From NCBI GenBank assembly GCA_008711295.1, contig VUYV01000149.1:558001-622000 (forward strand): a stretch of DNA of 64,000 nt, written 5' to 3'. The notes under the pieces were generated by a model. The model did not search any database, had not been told where the DNA came from, and worked only from the letters and a program-made list of their open reading frames with translations. The translations under genes and the position numbers were made by a program. The stretch is from Anarhynchus alexandrinus (taxonomy: Eukaryota; Chordata; Aves; Charadriiformes; Charadriidae). Of the stretch, positions 38,801-53,884 are shown one piece after another; position 1 is the first letter of the stretch, and every line of letters begins with the position of its first letter.

Positions 38801-40074
38801 CCGAGACTGACCACAGCAGAAAATGTTAGCCAATTATTATTATAGTGCTTTCAACTTGGAAAATTTAGGAGGGCTTGCACCAAGATCTGTGCTGTTTTAA
38901 TTGAAAAATATACCACTTTACCTTCTCCCAACTACTTTCTAGGCTGCATATCTTCAGAAATATGGGTTGCAAGATACAAATATGGTAGCAGTGGGTTACT
39001 TCAAATAAGTAGTTGGTTGAAATTCTTCTATTTGATACTATTACTGCTGCTTTGTCATGTTGTGATTGTATTAATGTAACAAAGAGGACATTTGGTGTGT
39101 AGGGATTTGTAGCATATATTTATTTACTCCTTGATATTATTTACTGCCAATCCCTGGCTTTACCTTTGTGCACAGAGCCTGCTTTTTATTGGGTTATACT
39201 GATGACAAAGAATGCCTTGAAATACTCAGCTCTTTTTTTTAACTCATCTTCTGTGGTGATGAATAAAGCACTCAGGAATGTATCAGGATGGATATATCAA
39301 ACAGTGCATACAACAGACATATGAAAATAACAAGTAGAAAATTGAAATGTCAATTGCTGTAATAGTCAATCCAGTTCCACATCATTTTCTGTGTGATTTT
39401 AAGTGCGCTGTATAAAGATAAAATATTAATCTTTTTAAATCTGTAGCTATAAAAGACCAATATTCATTATCACTATGCTTAATTTATACAAACTGTCATT
39501 ATAGAAAAAATCAGATAAAATATTGGAACACTTTCTATTTTATTAAGCTAGTATATTGACAGCCCTGGTTTTGTAGACAAAATGGAGTTGTAGTTTGAAT
39601 TTTTTAAAGTTGTTTTTGGTTTGGTTGGGTGTCATCGCCATGCCCCCCCCCAATTCCAATTAAGTGATTGAATTTTCTTCCCTCTGGAAGAACACCTAGA
39701 GAGCAATAACAAAGTAATTTTATTCTCACTAGGAAAAAAAGTGGAGATCAGTTATATCAAGTATTCCAGGTTTATTTACGTTATTTACATATAAATAAAG
39801 TGTTTTCAATTTTAAAGATTGTTATTTCAAATCTTCTAGTTGTTTAAACTGATGCAGCTCCACTGCCTCCTATGGAGCTGTTTCATTTTATCCAGGCAGC
39901 AAATTTGGATCATTTCATATCTAAAAATGTTAAAAGGAACACTTAAAAGTATTTATTTCAATTGAAGTAAAACTGTGTGCACGGTTGATTTATTGTTTTT
40001 CATTATTATTCCTGTCAGTTATGCAACTGTATCCATACTTTAAGCAACTTGTCTCATTCTTTCCTCCATTACAG

Positions 40075-40246
40075 ATCGAAGTAGTCAATACTTTCAAGAG
40101 TGGCACTTCCTTTCAGGGGGCTCTAAGGAGACAGTCCTCCGTCACAAGCCAGACCCAGGATGTAACCAATATTTCTAGCCCTAGTCACGTATCGTTATCC
40201 AATGCTCTTTCCTCTCCTACCAGCACATCTGCTGCTGCGGCTGGGC
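40075..40246 (+). CDS. ATP2B2: ATP2B2 alternative site-C exon (172 nt)
   Basis: The exon is bounded by TCCATTACAG and C|GTGAGTGTG and is exactly 172 nt (57 codons plus one nucleotide), the size I recall for the mammalian PMCA2 site-C exon. It reads IEVVNTFKSGTSFQGALRRQ, SSVTSQTQDVTNISSPSHVS and LSNALSSPTSTSAAAAG. Including it replaces the second half of the calmodulin-binding domain and shifts the last exon by one nucleotide. The final exon then reads HPRREGIP and stops at 51346-51348. This yields the a/c-type pump without the ETSL PDZ ligand. Skipping gives the b form. The RRQSS context is a plausible basophilic kinase site. Confidence 0.93.
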
Positions 40247-41994
40247 GTGAGTGTGTATTCTTAATGCATCAGACCTACAGAGATGCCAACTTAAGTAGCA
40301 GTCATTTGAGACTAAGCTACTTTGCCCTTTCCCATTTTGTCCTGTTATCTTTATTAGTTTACACATACCCAGAGACACAAAACAATGAGTACTTTGTGTA
40401 CAGTAGATACTCTCCATGATTCATTGCAAGCTTTGTGAACTTAACTGTTAGGACAGGAATTTCTAGTCATTTTTTTACCCAGTGTAGGGAAATTTTTATT
40501 TTATTTGAGGCTTCTGTGTAATGTTTTCTCAATCTCATTGGATACATTTTCTACTGCTTATAAAATATGTACTTTAAATGATTCTGCAAACATCTTATCT
40601 TAAGCAATACAGCTTGTCAGATACAAGATCATTCCATCTGGAAGACTGTGTGTAATATAGGTCACTCATGTCCAAGAAAGATGTACTCTAATTAGCACGG
40701 GTACAGGAAGGAACAATGAAATAGAGAATCTCTTTTATGACAGAGGGCTAAGGGATTAAGGTTTACAGGAATGGTGAAAGGATAGATGTGTTCTCTCTAA
40801 ATTCACTGGGAGGTAAGCATTAAGGAATGAGAGAGCGAGGCAAGTTAAAGGACAGCGTTGAAACAACAAAATAAACATGGTGACAAATTTCTTTGTTAGA
40901 AAAAGCGGGTTTCTAAACACTGAAATCCTGACACAGCTTTCTTTCTTTTACGTGCAAACAAAGCATCTAGTGTAGAGGTAGTGAAGTGAATAAAAACTTT
41001 GAAGCAGGTAATAAGAAAGGGTTGCTTCAATAACAGTAAAATTCCAGTTGCTCAGGAAGACTCTTACAGATCTAACTTTGGTTTTATATTTTTATTTATT
41101 CGGGACTGTAAATAGCTATTTTGTTTTACAGCATAGCCGGCGTTAAAAGAATATTTAAGTTTATAGAATTCAGTTTACAAGCTTGTCACTTACTTTACAA
41201 AATAATGCAGTACATTCCTTATGCAAGTTTCAGTGAAAAGTTGGCCAAACAGACAAGAAGCCAGGCTTGTCTGGCTGGCCAACAGAGAGAGGGAAGGCAG
41301 ACAAGAGAAGGAAATAAAATACCAGAATTCCTGGAGAAAAAATCAAAGCTTGACCTTTCAATTCGGCCTGAGTGCAAACCCCCTCAGTATTTGAGCACGA
41401 AGCATAAAATTTTAGACACGCGTTAGAAGTTTTGCTGGAATTAAAAGTCAAAGGAGAAACTTTGCTTTTGCTAAGAACCCAAAGAGCCATTAAGTTTCCA
41501 ACTTTGGCAGTTGCTCCCTGAAGAAAATTTGTATCTTTTCCTGTCCTTTCTTGGTGGAAGTTTGCCCTGCCAACTTTTACTCCAGCAGGACCAACTGTTT
41601 CAGGGCAGAGAAGCAAAGACACTGATCTGCGTGCCACTGCTGTGCCATAGGCACTGTAACCTGCTTCTGAGAACTCAGAGCCCAACTTCCCTCATTTCTA
41701 CACTGAGCAGGACACACACCACCACACACAAACCAGCCTTTCATCCAGGGAACAATTTCCCATAACATTTCTACATTTGAGCAGAAAACAGAGAGCAACT
41801 CATTCTGCTGTGGTAAATGTTTCGACGTCCTGTAGCCAGCAGTCTGAAAGGATAGATCTAATAAAATTAAAATAGACAAATTATCTTCCCTCTCTTCTCT
41901 CCATTGCAGCAAAGCAACTAGGAATTGAATAGTCTTGTGTCTTGACAAAGGCCTTACTAGGCTATGTGCTGCAGTTAATTAACAGGAGGAAGCA

Positions 41995-42398
41995 TAATCA
42001 TAGAATCATAGAATGGTTTAGGTTGGAAAGGACCTTGAAGATCATCGAGTTCCAACCCCCCTGCCATAGGCAGGGACACCTCCCACCAGACCAGGTTGCC
42101 CAAGGCCACGTCCAGCCTGGCCTTGAACACCTCCAGGGATGGGGCCTCAACAACCTCTCTGGGCAACCTGGGCCAGTGCCTCACCACCCTCAAAGTGAAA
42201 AACTTCTTCCTAATGTTCAATCTAAACCTGCCCTCTTCCAGTTTGAAGCCATTCCCCCTTGTCCTGTCACTACATGCCCTAGTAAAAAGTCCTTCCCCAG
42301 CTCTCCTGTAGCCCCTTTAGGTACTGGAAGGCCGCAATAAGGTCTCCCCGGAGCCTTCTCTTCTCCAGGCCGACCAGCCCCAAGTCTTTCAGCCTCAT
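41995..42398 (-). mobile_element. CR1 LINE, 5'-truncated copy 3 (antisense)
   Basis: On the plus strand it begins ATCATAGAATCATAGAATGG, the complement of the CR1 ATTCTATGAT tail, and continues GTTTAGGTTGGAAAGGACC. On the minus strand it encodes [40 protein letters not shown] and [20 protein letters not shown], the extreme C-terminus of CR1 ORF2. The sequence is close to a consensus CR1 and carries the segment deleted in copy 1. It stops near 42398, inside the region encoding the [13 protein letters not shown] stretch. Confidence 0.95.
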
Positions 42399-43239
42399 AA
42401 TCTGCTACAGTCTTTGGTGTCACTGTTTATTTGGAAAAATAAAACAGGTCTATGGAGCTCATCAGTTATGACCATATTTCTTCAGTAAAATAAAAAACTT
42501 ATGATTGCTTTCTTAAGCTACCCAGAGATATGTATCTCCATAGCAGAGGACAATTAGAGTTTGGGCTTTTTAAAGTTGTTATTCTGGACTGTTAGTATTT
42601 TATTACTGCAATATAATATCTGTTTAGTATCAAACCAGTGTGTGCCTCAAATTATAACCCTTAGGGAATATTTCGATATATTAATACAATGACACAGACC
42701 TAATGAGTGACAGTGAGAAAGCAAAGCAAAAAAATTTTGCTTTTATTTTTAAATTGGGTATTTGCAGTTGGTTGTTCATCTCCAGAGCCTGGAAAACCTT
42801 TCCTAATCCAAATTTCATAGAAATGGAGTATGTTTTTGTGAATTGGCATTTTCTGAGAAAATTTCAGTTGCAAAAGGCACACCTAGGTCTACTTTTCAGC
42901 TCCTTGCTTAAAATGTATGTGGTGGGACAGGAATGACTTCTTTCCTCTTAGCTGCCCAGAATGAATTAAACCCTAAATTATTACCTTCTTCCTATGGGGT
43001 GGGAGGGAATAATGGGATAATTGTACCTCTGGTTTTGAAGCCTTTCCCTCTCTTCAGGAATCCTAAAAATATTCCACATGGAGATATATTATGGGGAGTA
43101 TCAAGGGAAAACGTTAAGAGTATAGCAAAGACAAAAGGGTCTAATACTTGAAAGGGCCCAATATGAGATACTGTCAGGAAGGTTCATTTTCAGCGAAACG
43201 GTGCTCAGCATGTTGCAAGAATCAGGATATTTCGGGTGT

Positions 43240-43259
43240 CATTTTGGGTGCCCAAAATG
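43240..43259. repeat. Perfect palindrome (9-bp arms)
   Basis: CATTTTGGG and CCCAAAATG are separated by TG. This is a short hairpin of unknown significance within the intron. Confidence 0.8.
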
Positions 43260-45014
43260 CAGAAGTTCTGCTATCAATAATTGATAAAAAATACAAGCAT
43301 CACATGGTGCTCTATCAATAAGAATACGTAAGTCTAATTTAACAGAGCATTTATGCAGTTCTTTACTAATTGTGTAGCTTTTCAATATATAGTTCATTGT
43401 GACACCTCACCAATCTGTGATATTTCTTCTGCAGATTTATAATAATGTTTTGGATTTTTTTAAAAAAATGTACTTTTTCTAGTTTTTTGGGGCAGATAAA
43501 TGTTTGATTCAAAGGTTAGTGCACCGTTAAAAAGAAATCTGCCTGTCAAATGCAGCCACATCTACAGTAGTTTGTGAAACCGATTAGCAAGTTATTACCT
43601 GAAATTCTCAGCTTTTCAGAAATATGGCACATTCAAATATTTCATAGGGTTGTGGACTACCTTAATTAAAAGCAATTTATACACAGGAATATTTATGACA
43701 GTACTAAAGTTTCCCTAGTTATGTTGGTATTTTTTAGCTGTCATGGTGCTTTTGCCAGTAACAAATTACACATTTCTGGATGTCAGCATTAATTGATAAC
43801 AATGAGGTCCACATTATGAGTTTCTTACCTCTTTTGAAAAATGTTACAGCTTTAAATAAACATAGTGAGAATTTCTGCAAACTGAAACCTGGGACTTTAC
43901 ATATTCTCATAAAAGTAGAAAAAAATATTCAAATGCAAACTAAATATGTACACATATTTCCTATGCACACATTTAAGCTACAGAAAATGAAAACATGGGA
44001 AAAATAAGGCTCTGTATGCAACACGGTCTCGGCCAAGTTCTCAGGTGTTATTGTATCCTGTGGGTGAACACACATGCGCACATATACACAAACAATCTTC
44101 TATCATTGGAAAACTGTTACACTACAGAGGTAAAAGTGGTTTTAGATAGCAGGCTGTCCCTTACCGGCATTGGTAGATATATATTTTATTTGCATTTCTT
44201 TCTACGTTTTATTTTGGGAAAACAAAATCAGATCCAGTAGGGCAATGGAGCATCTTTTTTACTTTTGAAGCTCAGAATTAGTAACACAGGATGTTAGCTT
44301 GTGCTTAAAATTAAGTATGTGCTTAAAGCCTTTGCTACTACATTGGTTAATTAGGTAGAGGACGAGTAGATCTAACTGTACACAAAGTAAACAATTTATT
44401 CTTTACCCTAATCTGTTTATATCTGGTTCTCAGATGTTGTTTATATTATCAGTGGGTAACTCTTTCAAAAGAACATGGTTTCAAATTTTCAACGAAAGAT
44501 GCACAATTAATATGCCTTTGTACTTGCTCCTCCTCCTTCTTCCCATTTTTATATATAGTTAATACTGTTCCTAAGTGGAAGGAGCCAGCAACTGTAGGTC
44601 CCTTAACAAAAAAATCCTTTCTTTAAAAAAGGTTATAATTAAAAAATATTAAGTATAGGAAACATTGGGGAACAACAAACAAACAAAACCAAACCCCACC
44701 AAAAGACAACCTCCCAGATCATGAATCTGCTGTAGTTTCTGTATTTGCAAGTTCCTTTTTCTTTGTTCTGCTGAGGTCTGTAATTTTTGCCTGAGATTTT
44801 TAGAAGTTAATATTTTATGGAATCACTTACAGCTTTTTATTGTATCAACTCTAACAACAGTGGCCTCAAACAAGCCACTTGTAAGGATGACACAGGAAAA
44901 AATACACAATGATGACTCCAGTTTTTATAGCAGCCAATTAAAATATTACCAAATACCAAACAATCACAAAATATTCTCAGAAGTATTTTTCCATGATACA
45001 GCTCTCTGAAGGTT

Positions 45015-45041
45015 TTTGGGTTTTTGGTTGGTTGGTTGGTT
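45015..45041. repeat. GGTT-rich low-complexity run
   Basis: GGTTTTTGGGTTTTTGGTTG is followed by further GTTG units. It is simple-sequence DNA. Confidence 0.7.
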
Positions 45042-48000
45042 TTTAAAAAGCATTTTCAAACAAAAGAAGAGCATAGCACCCTTAAGGCTGTATTTTTTCT
45101 CTGGTTCACTTTTTAGAGGGTGCTACAATCTTCAAAAGTGGGGCTGATTTGCATGGAAAGACAATTTTTTTCATTCTCCCATTAATTAAAAAATAGTTTA
45201 AATTTATCAGGCTTGCCAAGAAACTGTCGTTTATGGGTAGAAGCAACATTTGCTTTGGAGTGGCACAAGGGCATAAGCGTCTGCAAATTGTGTCAAACTA
45301 ACATAAGACATTCAGCAAGCTTAATTCTAGTGCATATTACAGCCCATTTACTAATAGATAATTTTAAAGAGAGAGCTTAGTTTAGCTATTTGCAATCTGT
45401 TGTGTATGAAAATCAGATTTTTTTTGTATCAAGAAAAATTACTCACTGTTCCAGCAGCTTTTGCTTTTCTGTGTTCTTACATATTTAGTTTCCTATAAAT
45501 GTAATCATCATTCAGCTGGACTGACTTTACAACTAAAACTTCAGATAAAATCTTAAGTTTGGATCAAATTTTCTCATGAAGAAAAATGGCATCAAATTTC
45601 TTTAAAAAATATTCTATTTTAAGAAATGTTAAGGCAAAGATTACTGTCCAATATTGATATATATTCAGATCCTAGACCAAGTCAAGTGGGCATACTAGCC
45701 TTAGTGAAAATGTCAGTTGCTTTCTGTGGCAACATGGTATAACTATCACAGGAGGAAATGGAACAAGCAGAACACGACTTTTAACGAAGTCTACATCTAA
45801 AGTTATGTTTATAAAAGTTGCACCATTTCGGAACATTGTTAAACTATCACCTGATAGAGATACCATACTAAAGCTTAGAAGTTTCCACTGGTTATAACCA
45901 AGATTTCACAATCCTGCTGGGATGTGTAAGATACCGAATCTGATTTATATGTAAGATCAAAGTCAACTTCTGTATATCTTCCCTGTAGGGAAACTAACTA
46001 GGTTAAAAGTCTAAATATGAAACCAAGTCATCAACTGGAAATATGGCATGGCAAGAAGGTTTAGACTCCTACCACAGAAATACATTCTGTAAAAGAGTTG
46101 TAGAATATATTTAAACTTTGCCAAATCTGATACAAAAATGTCAAACTCCATAACTTTGCAACAATCCTATAATAAAGGAGATATGCTATGGAAAATGGAA
46201 GACCTACAAATGGTTCTGATATCATGCTCTAAATTCAGTGGAATAATAGCCATGTGAACCTTTTGTGAAATGAGAATCAGGCCTGATGATTTCACAGAAT
46301 ATGTAGGTATTCTATTTTCCTCTTGCTACATGTGGTTTGACTTTTCAGCAGCAGTTACAGGATTTACTGTGTATTTATGTGGAAAGAGAATAGCACAGAT
46401 GATGTTATGCATCTGTTTCACTCATTAAAGCAGAAACCTAGAAATTATAATTTTTCTAAAATTTATTGTTTGGGTTTTTTTTATTTTATCTTTGAATTTG
46501 CCCAACTTCTGCATTACACAATCCAGAACATACTAGCCACAACATTTACAGGTGACTACAATACATACAGCATCTCCTCCTGTGGATACCTAATCTGATT
46601 TTACTGACCTAAAACTGGGAGGATTAAAAAATAAACAATAACAATTACAGTGAACATATGCCTTCTATTTCAAAGCTTTATATATGCAATAGTACTTGAC
46701 CAAACTCATTTACCTTTGTATAGCTATAGTCTTGATATAGAATAGTATCAGTTACACATAAGAGTTGGCATCTCTTTGCAAAATTGACCTCTTGTTTATA
46801 ATTTTATACTAATCACCTTACTGATCTTTCAGTATTGAATTTATTTGCTTTTGCAGTGCCCTACTCTCTACTGTCTGAATATTAAATGTGTTTGTTTTCC
46901 CAGAGGGCTAGAGAACATTGGACAAAAGGGTTCAGCAGGAGAGAGTGAAATAAAAAGAGGTTGTGAGTCTTTAACCTTGAGCCTGAAATGAATGTGAACC
47001 AAACTCAAGATACTTGGCTTATATGAAGCCAGGTAAACATTCGAGTATAAGCCCACACACTACCAACCATAATACATCTGTTGATGCTTATCAGGCCTTG
47101 TGTATTTTGCCTAGATTGTTGTACTTAGGAGCGAGATTCTGAACTTCATCTTTTTCTTCTGATGGGAAAAATTTGTAGTATCTAAAATTCTATTTCTTTT
47201 TATTTTTCTTGCCTGATGCAGTATAATAAATCTAACTTTCAAGGTGGGATGAAACTGAAGAGCTTTTTCTATTACAGCTACAGAGAAGAAAGAAGTGGAA
47301 ACTTAGAGCAATGTCAAAAATGTCCTGAAGTGTTGTCCCCACAGTCTTTTGTTTAAAAGCAGTTCATTTTTTTCTGTTGTCTCCATTACTGTGAGAAAAG
47401 GGAGCTGTATCACACTGTTTGTCTTCCCTTGGCATTGTCAGTATCATAAAGAAATATCATTACATGAACTCTACATAGTTCATTATAAACCAACACTTTC
47501 TAGGTTCTATCCATCATGGGTATGTCCCTGCTTTTACATGCTATATAACCATAATAACATTATAAAATGTGGTTCATCCGCTTTATTTTATCTTCAGAAA
47601 AGTAATGTGGGCTTTGTTTCAGCAGAGCCCCTAAATATTTTCACATCAGATATTAGTTCAAATCTTGAACTTAAGCATGTATTAAAAGAATTTGTTGCTG
47701 TTGGGCCATGTAACTCTGGGTAAATAATATTTTTTCAGTTCTTAGCTTAAATATGGAAGTATTATTATATATAAATTAAAACACCACCATTTGTATCCAA
47801 CAAACCCTCTACCTTTGTTTCCACTAACGTAATGGAAGAAGCAAGTTATGTTCCTGTAAGCAATAATTTGATGCAGTGGGGGACAGACTATGAACAAGAT
47901 TTTGAATTATATTGTAATGCAGAAATTGTGTCACTGAATGAGGAGTGACACTAAAAAACTAAAATTTTCTTTTAGATGCCAAGCTAAATACTCAAAATTT

Positions 48001-48590
48001 AAAGTTGGGGATGGAGTTTCTCCTTAAGTGAAAGATTAATGGAAAATATATATACATCTCTGAAACTGTACAGAAATTTTAAGAAAAGAAGGTAGTTTTC
48101 TACAGCTCCTAAGTGAAGAAAACTTATTAGAAATCTAACTTCATGTATTCTCAGCTTTAGGGATTTGCCCAAGTTCAGCCTTTACATTATCATTGTGTTC
48201 AGAAGATTAACTACTTTAGGTATCAGCAGATCTGAACTAGGTCTAAGCTAGTATTTCCAGTAAAAATCACTATGAACAATTAGAAGCTATTCTAGTAACA
48301 CTTAAATGTTCCTGCAGTCCATGCCAAAACTTGGCCACAGATCTTCACACAAAGTGATACAGCTGGTGGCTGATTGTACTTTCTGCAATTATATCTTCAG
48401 ATTGTTGTGTAAACACATCTAAGCAAAAGATGGTAGTGTAGTGTTTTCTTTCAATGGATCATTAGTTCAAGCAGTCACTGCAGAGTACAGAATCCAGGTC
48501 ATAGCAGGAAGGTTTTCAAATACAACCGAAATCTATAGTTTTCCCTCAGCCGTGTAAGATGTTAGTCAGCTAGTTAGATTGACTAAAAGC

Positions 48591-48646
48591 TTGGTATTAA
48601 ATGCAAATTAGATGCCAAACTTTGGTATTAAATGCAATATAGATGC
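48591..48646. repeat. Tandem duplication, 31-bp period
   Basis: TTGGTATTAAATGCAA...TAGATGC occurs at 48591-48615 and 48622-48646 with only two or three differences. Confidence 0.85.
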
Positions 48647-50695
48647 TTTCCGTACTATGGAACTTGGAGCCTTTTAAATTGAAATCAGTTCCTCCCTTGC
48701 TAACCCGTAGAGGCATAAATACATATTGTACAACGTGAGGAAAAGCTTTATTTTCTATTGCGTTCTGCTGGATCTGTTCAAGTATAATATCAAATTGCAA
48801 ACCTTTTTATTTAAGTAAAAATTTACTTTATTAAAAAGACTCCAGCTGGCAAATAGAACCTAAATCTATGTAATAAGAAGTGGCTGTATTCAAGAGAATG
48901 AAATTATTTTGTTAGTAATATATAGCAAACAGCTGCAACTGAATGACATGACTGTTATTTTATTTAGATAGCAGAAATGATAGATAGCTTTGCAGAAAAT
49001 GTCACTGTATCAGCCCATACTATAAAGTAAGCATGTTAGAAAAAGTTTCCTGATTTAAAATAGGACAATATAGTAAGATTGCCTTGAGAAAATATATTTT
49101 TTTCATTGTTCAGACTAATTCCTTGCACTTTAAAATACAAGATAGAAAGGCATAGATAATGAGGGCATTAATATGTCACCTCTTCTCCATGAGTTCAAAT
49201 CCTATCTTTAGTAATGCAAATGAATCTCTTACCCTAGTCTGTTTGTTCACTATACAGAACCATCGCATAGCACAGGACGACGTGAGATTCAGCTCTTGTA
49301 AAACCCTGGTTGATAATTCCAAGTGCTCTGTCAAGGACGCGTTAGGTACACTATATGATTGTAGTATCTTCTTGTATTCCAAGATCTGGACAAGCCATTC
49401 TGTACCATTCCAATCCTCTTATTCTAAGCATAAATAGTAACATGAACCACTTTTTCTACTGTGTCCTGCTGTTACCAAATGTATATTTACAGAGAAGGGA
49501 GAGTATTTCGACTGACCGAAGGCCATGTATCTGAAGATGGCATAACTTACTTCTGCTATTAGGATTTTTGAAAGATGATGAACATCCAAATTTAGACAAC
49601 CTAAACAATGACAAAGGTCAAAGAGATCAAAATACAAGTCAGCCTCTTTCTCAAATGTGCTGAAATTCTGTACAACTTGGACAACTCCAACCACAGGATC
49701 AGCTAGATCCCACAGCTGTAACACTGTGACCCCATGCCATTACTAAAATGCAGTCTGCTAATTAAAAGAGGAATTAAGGCTTTACAAATTAGTGGTGTAC
49801 TAGGCCAACCAATAATGTGCAGCATATTATACATGTAAAAAGGTACACATACCAACCACCAAACCATTTCAAATGTTTGTGGAGAAGCTTTCACGATGCC
49901 TGCTTGCACCTTTCCTGCCCCTGCCTGTGTTTTGGTCTCCCCTCTAAGAAATGCTAAAAATTCGCTCATGGACTACATGGAAGTAGAAGGATAGAACTCA
50001 TACTTAGTCATAAAACATTTGCCAACAGATCACGTTTTGCCATTCTGTTTTTTCCTCTCTGCCCCTCCACCCCCTTCCAAAAAGTTATGTTTTTTTCAGC
50101 AGTAAAGCAGCACAAACCTTCACTTCTTTTCAGAACTGGTAGGTCACTGGTATATAGACAGCATTCCTCCCTTTGCCCACCCACCGAGGACTTAGTGTCC
50201 CCACTCTGCAATGCTCCTCACTCTGTTCCTCTCATTTCCTACTGGGAAAGCAATTTGCACTGTTCCTGACAGTCTAATGGGCTGAGTCTTGTAGTTTATT
50301 TTCACCTGTGTTCTTACTGTCAGGTGGTTAATGACATTAGATTGACCCCAGCATAAGTCAGCTGACCTAGTTTAAAAACTGCATATATGGCATAAATTGT
50401 GTCGCTTTCAGCATTTAACTTTACAGTTTTACAACTGAGACACAGAAAATGAAAGAGCTTGCTGTTTAACCATGTAATTCAGTTCAACCCAACAATCAAT
50501 ACATTATTTTATTACATGTTTTATATATATTAAAAAGTTAAATGGCTAGAACAGTGGGTCTATACTCGAGTGTTTACCTCACATATGCATGAAGGAAAAA
50601 TAAAAGTTGGTTCAACAATACTATGTTCACATTATCCAGGCTTCCAAGTGTAGTTGTTGTGTGCAAGTTATCTCTGTTCATGTGGTAACTGTGAT

Positions 50696-50719
50696 TTCCC
50701 CCCCTCCGCCCCCCCCCGT
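50696..50719. repeat. C-rich tract
   Basis: A run of seven C, TCCG, then a run of nine C, making the complementary strand a G-run region that could form a G-quadruplex. It lies about 0.6 kb upstream of the last exon. Confidence 0.8.
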
Positions 50720-51118
50720 GGTAGCATGATTACGCTTAGTACTTTGTCTGCTTGGCTTTTTGTGCTCTTGGCTGCATTCATTTAGATTTTGCTTTAAAAC
50801 ATTGATATTACTTATAGTTTTTACACTTGGCTCCTGTGTGTGTCTCATACGTACCCATCCAACTGTGTCTGTGTTCTGTGCTTTTCTGTTTGTGAAGTGT
50901 GATATGTTATGTGTAATGGTTTTTTAACAATACAAAAGAGACTTTTTTAATTAAAAAAGCCTTCCTACTTACTCACTGCAAAACTATCAACATGCATGGT
51001 TTTACATTTGCATTACAATTAACATGGCTTGTCTTTTACTAGGGATGTACCACACGAGTGGATGTTCGCTTTCTTTAACCAGTACTTCCCATCAGTTCTT
51101 TGATGGCTTTAAACTTGA

Positions 51119-51634
<516 letters not shown>

Positions 51635-52156
51635 CTGAAAAGGTCACTGCAAAAAAAAAATTAAAATAAAATCAAATAAAAAAACCCACAGCAACCGAAA
51701 TAGATAAATATATATATTAAAAACATTGCTGGCTGAAAAGCTGTTTGAACTCTTATTCACTCTGAGACAAGTGAATGAATTGTTGATCACAATGGTTTTG
51801 GGGAAAGAATGAATGGCTGATTTACATACCCCCCCCTCCTTGTTCCCTTTCAGAAAAACAAAAACAAAAAAAAAATCCTCCTGCATGAATGTACTGTACA
51901 CTTCTGGCCCTTCTTTCTCTCTTTTTGTTCCTTTTTATTTCCTTTTTTTTTTTTTTCTCCTCCTTAAGCAGGAACTGCAGAGGACTTCTTTCTGAGGCTA
52001 TTTATCCAATTCACTGGTCTGTGAGTTTTTTGAAATGCTTGTGTGGCATGGACTCAATTGTATAGATTAATTTAAATAACTTTTTTGAAGTTGCAAAGCT
52101 TAACTTGCACAGTAGATTTGCACCAGTTGGACAGAGGAACTTAAACATTTATGAGA

Positions 52157-52234
52157 CTATATATAGAGATATATACATATAAGTATATACATAATTAATT
52201 ATATATATGTATATATCTATCTCTATATATATAG
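52157..52234 (+). promoter_or_regulatory. Long AT-rich hairpin in the 3'UTR
   Basis: The left arm 52157-52181 (CTATATATAGAGATATATAC plus ATATA) is complementary to 52204-52234, except for a four-base insertion (ATCT) in the right arm. The stem is about 25 bp with a loop of about 22 nt. It arises from AT microsatellite-like sequence, but the shared GAGA/TCTC core shows real inverted symmetry. A TGTATATA site (52208-52215) lies in the right arm. Confidence 0.6.
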
Positions 52235-53884
52235 TTATATATATATAAAGTTTCTTTGTTGGCATGTTGCCTTGTTTCTGCTCAAATTGCTCTGACTATT
52301 TTAACTTATTTATGTCCTAAAAAAGAATGTAATTTGTTTACAAACCTGTAGATAATATCCTTAACTATTTGTAGGGTTAAGAAAGCACTTCCTGCCGAAG
52401 TAGTATAAAAATGGCTCAGCTCAGCTCATTGAAAACGTCTGTAATATCACACCCTGGATATTTTATTACAACTGTGTTCTGATTTCTGCCTGATTTTTTT
52501 TTTTTGTTAAATAATGTAGATACTGCTAGTAAATAACAAAAGAAGCCAAAATATAACACATTGGATGTAGCATTGTGATCCTATATACAGGGAGGTAAAA
52601 CAGGCTTCCTTTGTTTCAAATAAAAATCAAAATGATCAGGTTCTCTCTTTTTTTTTTTTCCCCTCTGGTAATCTGCTTGAATTTGTGTTTGTGCAGCATA
52701 CAATAATGGAGGCTACTTCATTCTTTAAACATATGGCAATGGCTTCCAAAAATATTTTTAGAGAGATATTATATGAAACTGAGTTGAGTTTATAAATATA
52801 ATTTAAAATAAGTTATATTTGGTTTGTCTATATGGAGATAAAACTAATGTTAAAATATTGTGATATATTGTGTTAATCCTTTTCAGTTAGTAATTTAGGC
52901 ATTTATTTCCTTATTACTTGCAAAGTATGGGCTGTTGGCATTTTGGATGAAAATCACTGTAGGTTGTTGCTTTGATTTTTTTTTTTTAAAGAAAAATATA
53001 ATTTCTGCACTATTAGGTCTGAATGAAACTTTATTAATTGTATATTGAGATGTGCTTTGTGTGATTTTTTTTTTTTAACCAAGCTTGTCTTCCTGTTGTC
53101 ACAAGGTATACTGTATCACAGTAATACATTATTTTACCTTGAGCTTTCTACGAAGAAAGCTATTTTGAAAACCTGCAGTATGGAGGGTGAAAAACACTTT
53201 TCAAGATGGTAACAGCCCTGATAACTTAAAATTTATGAGCTTATGTAATTGCTATGTCAACCACTTGAATGCTAAGCACTTTGTGGATCACAGATTTTTC
53301 ATAAATAATTTTTGTATTTAATATAAAGTTTGCTTGGAGACTTTTCAGCATATGATCTTTTCCATAACTGTACAGTGCAAAAGACATTTTGAATTACAGA
53401 ATTGATTATGCCAGGTGTGTTGAAAAACACTCTCAAACTAGCTTGATAAATTGATTTGTTAAGGTAATACTGGTTGTCTTAAAGTTGGCTCATAAAGTGG
53501 TGCATCTCTGCAGTCACAAGAACTAAACCAAGCCAGAACTCTCCAAAACAAGATTAGACTCATGGCCAAACTGCAGACTGAACTAAAGTGTTTTCAGGGT
53601 GCATCGAGACTATTCAGCCAGGTAAAGCTCTAATCAGCTTGAATTGCCAGCTTCCGGACTTTGTGTAGAAGCTTGAATGTTTTTGGCTCAAACTCTTAGT
53701 TCGCTATCTGATCCAAACTTTTCACTGAACAACAGAACAGGTCTTTGAAGGCATATACAACTCTCTTTTCAACAGATAGTGTGACCCGTTTCTTAACAGT
53801 AGAAAGCTAGCATGAAAACATAATTATTTTAGCTAACTCCTAGCAACAAAGTGATTGAAACTCAGTCAGGATTGTTCTTCGCTT

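Noticed and set aside
41230..41685. 151-codon minus-strand open frame next to CR1 copy 3
   Set aside because: It is one of the longest non-repeat frames, but overlapping frames on the other strand are equally open. Its composition is rich in Ser, Leu and Cys, no motif is recognised, and a frame of this length is expected about once by chance in a window of this size.
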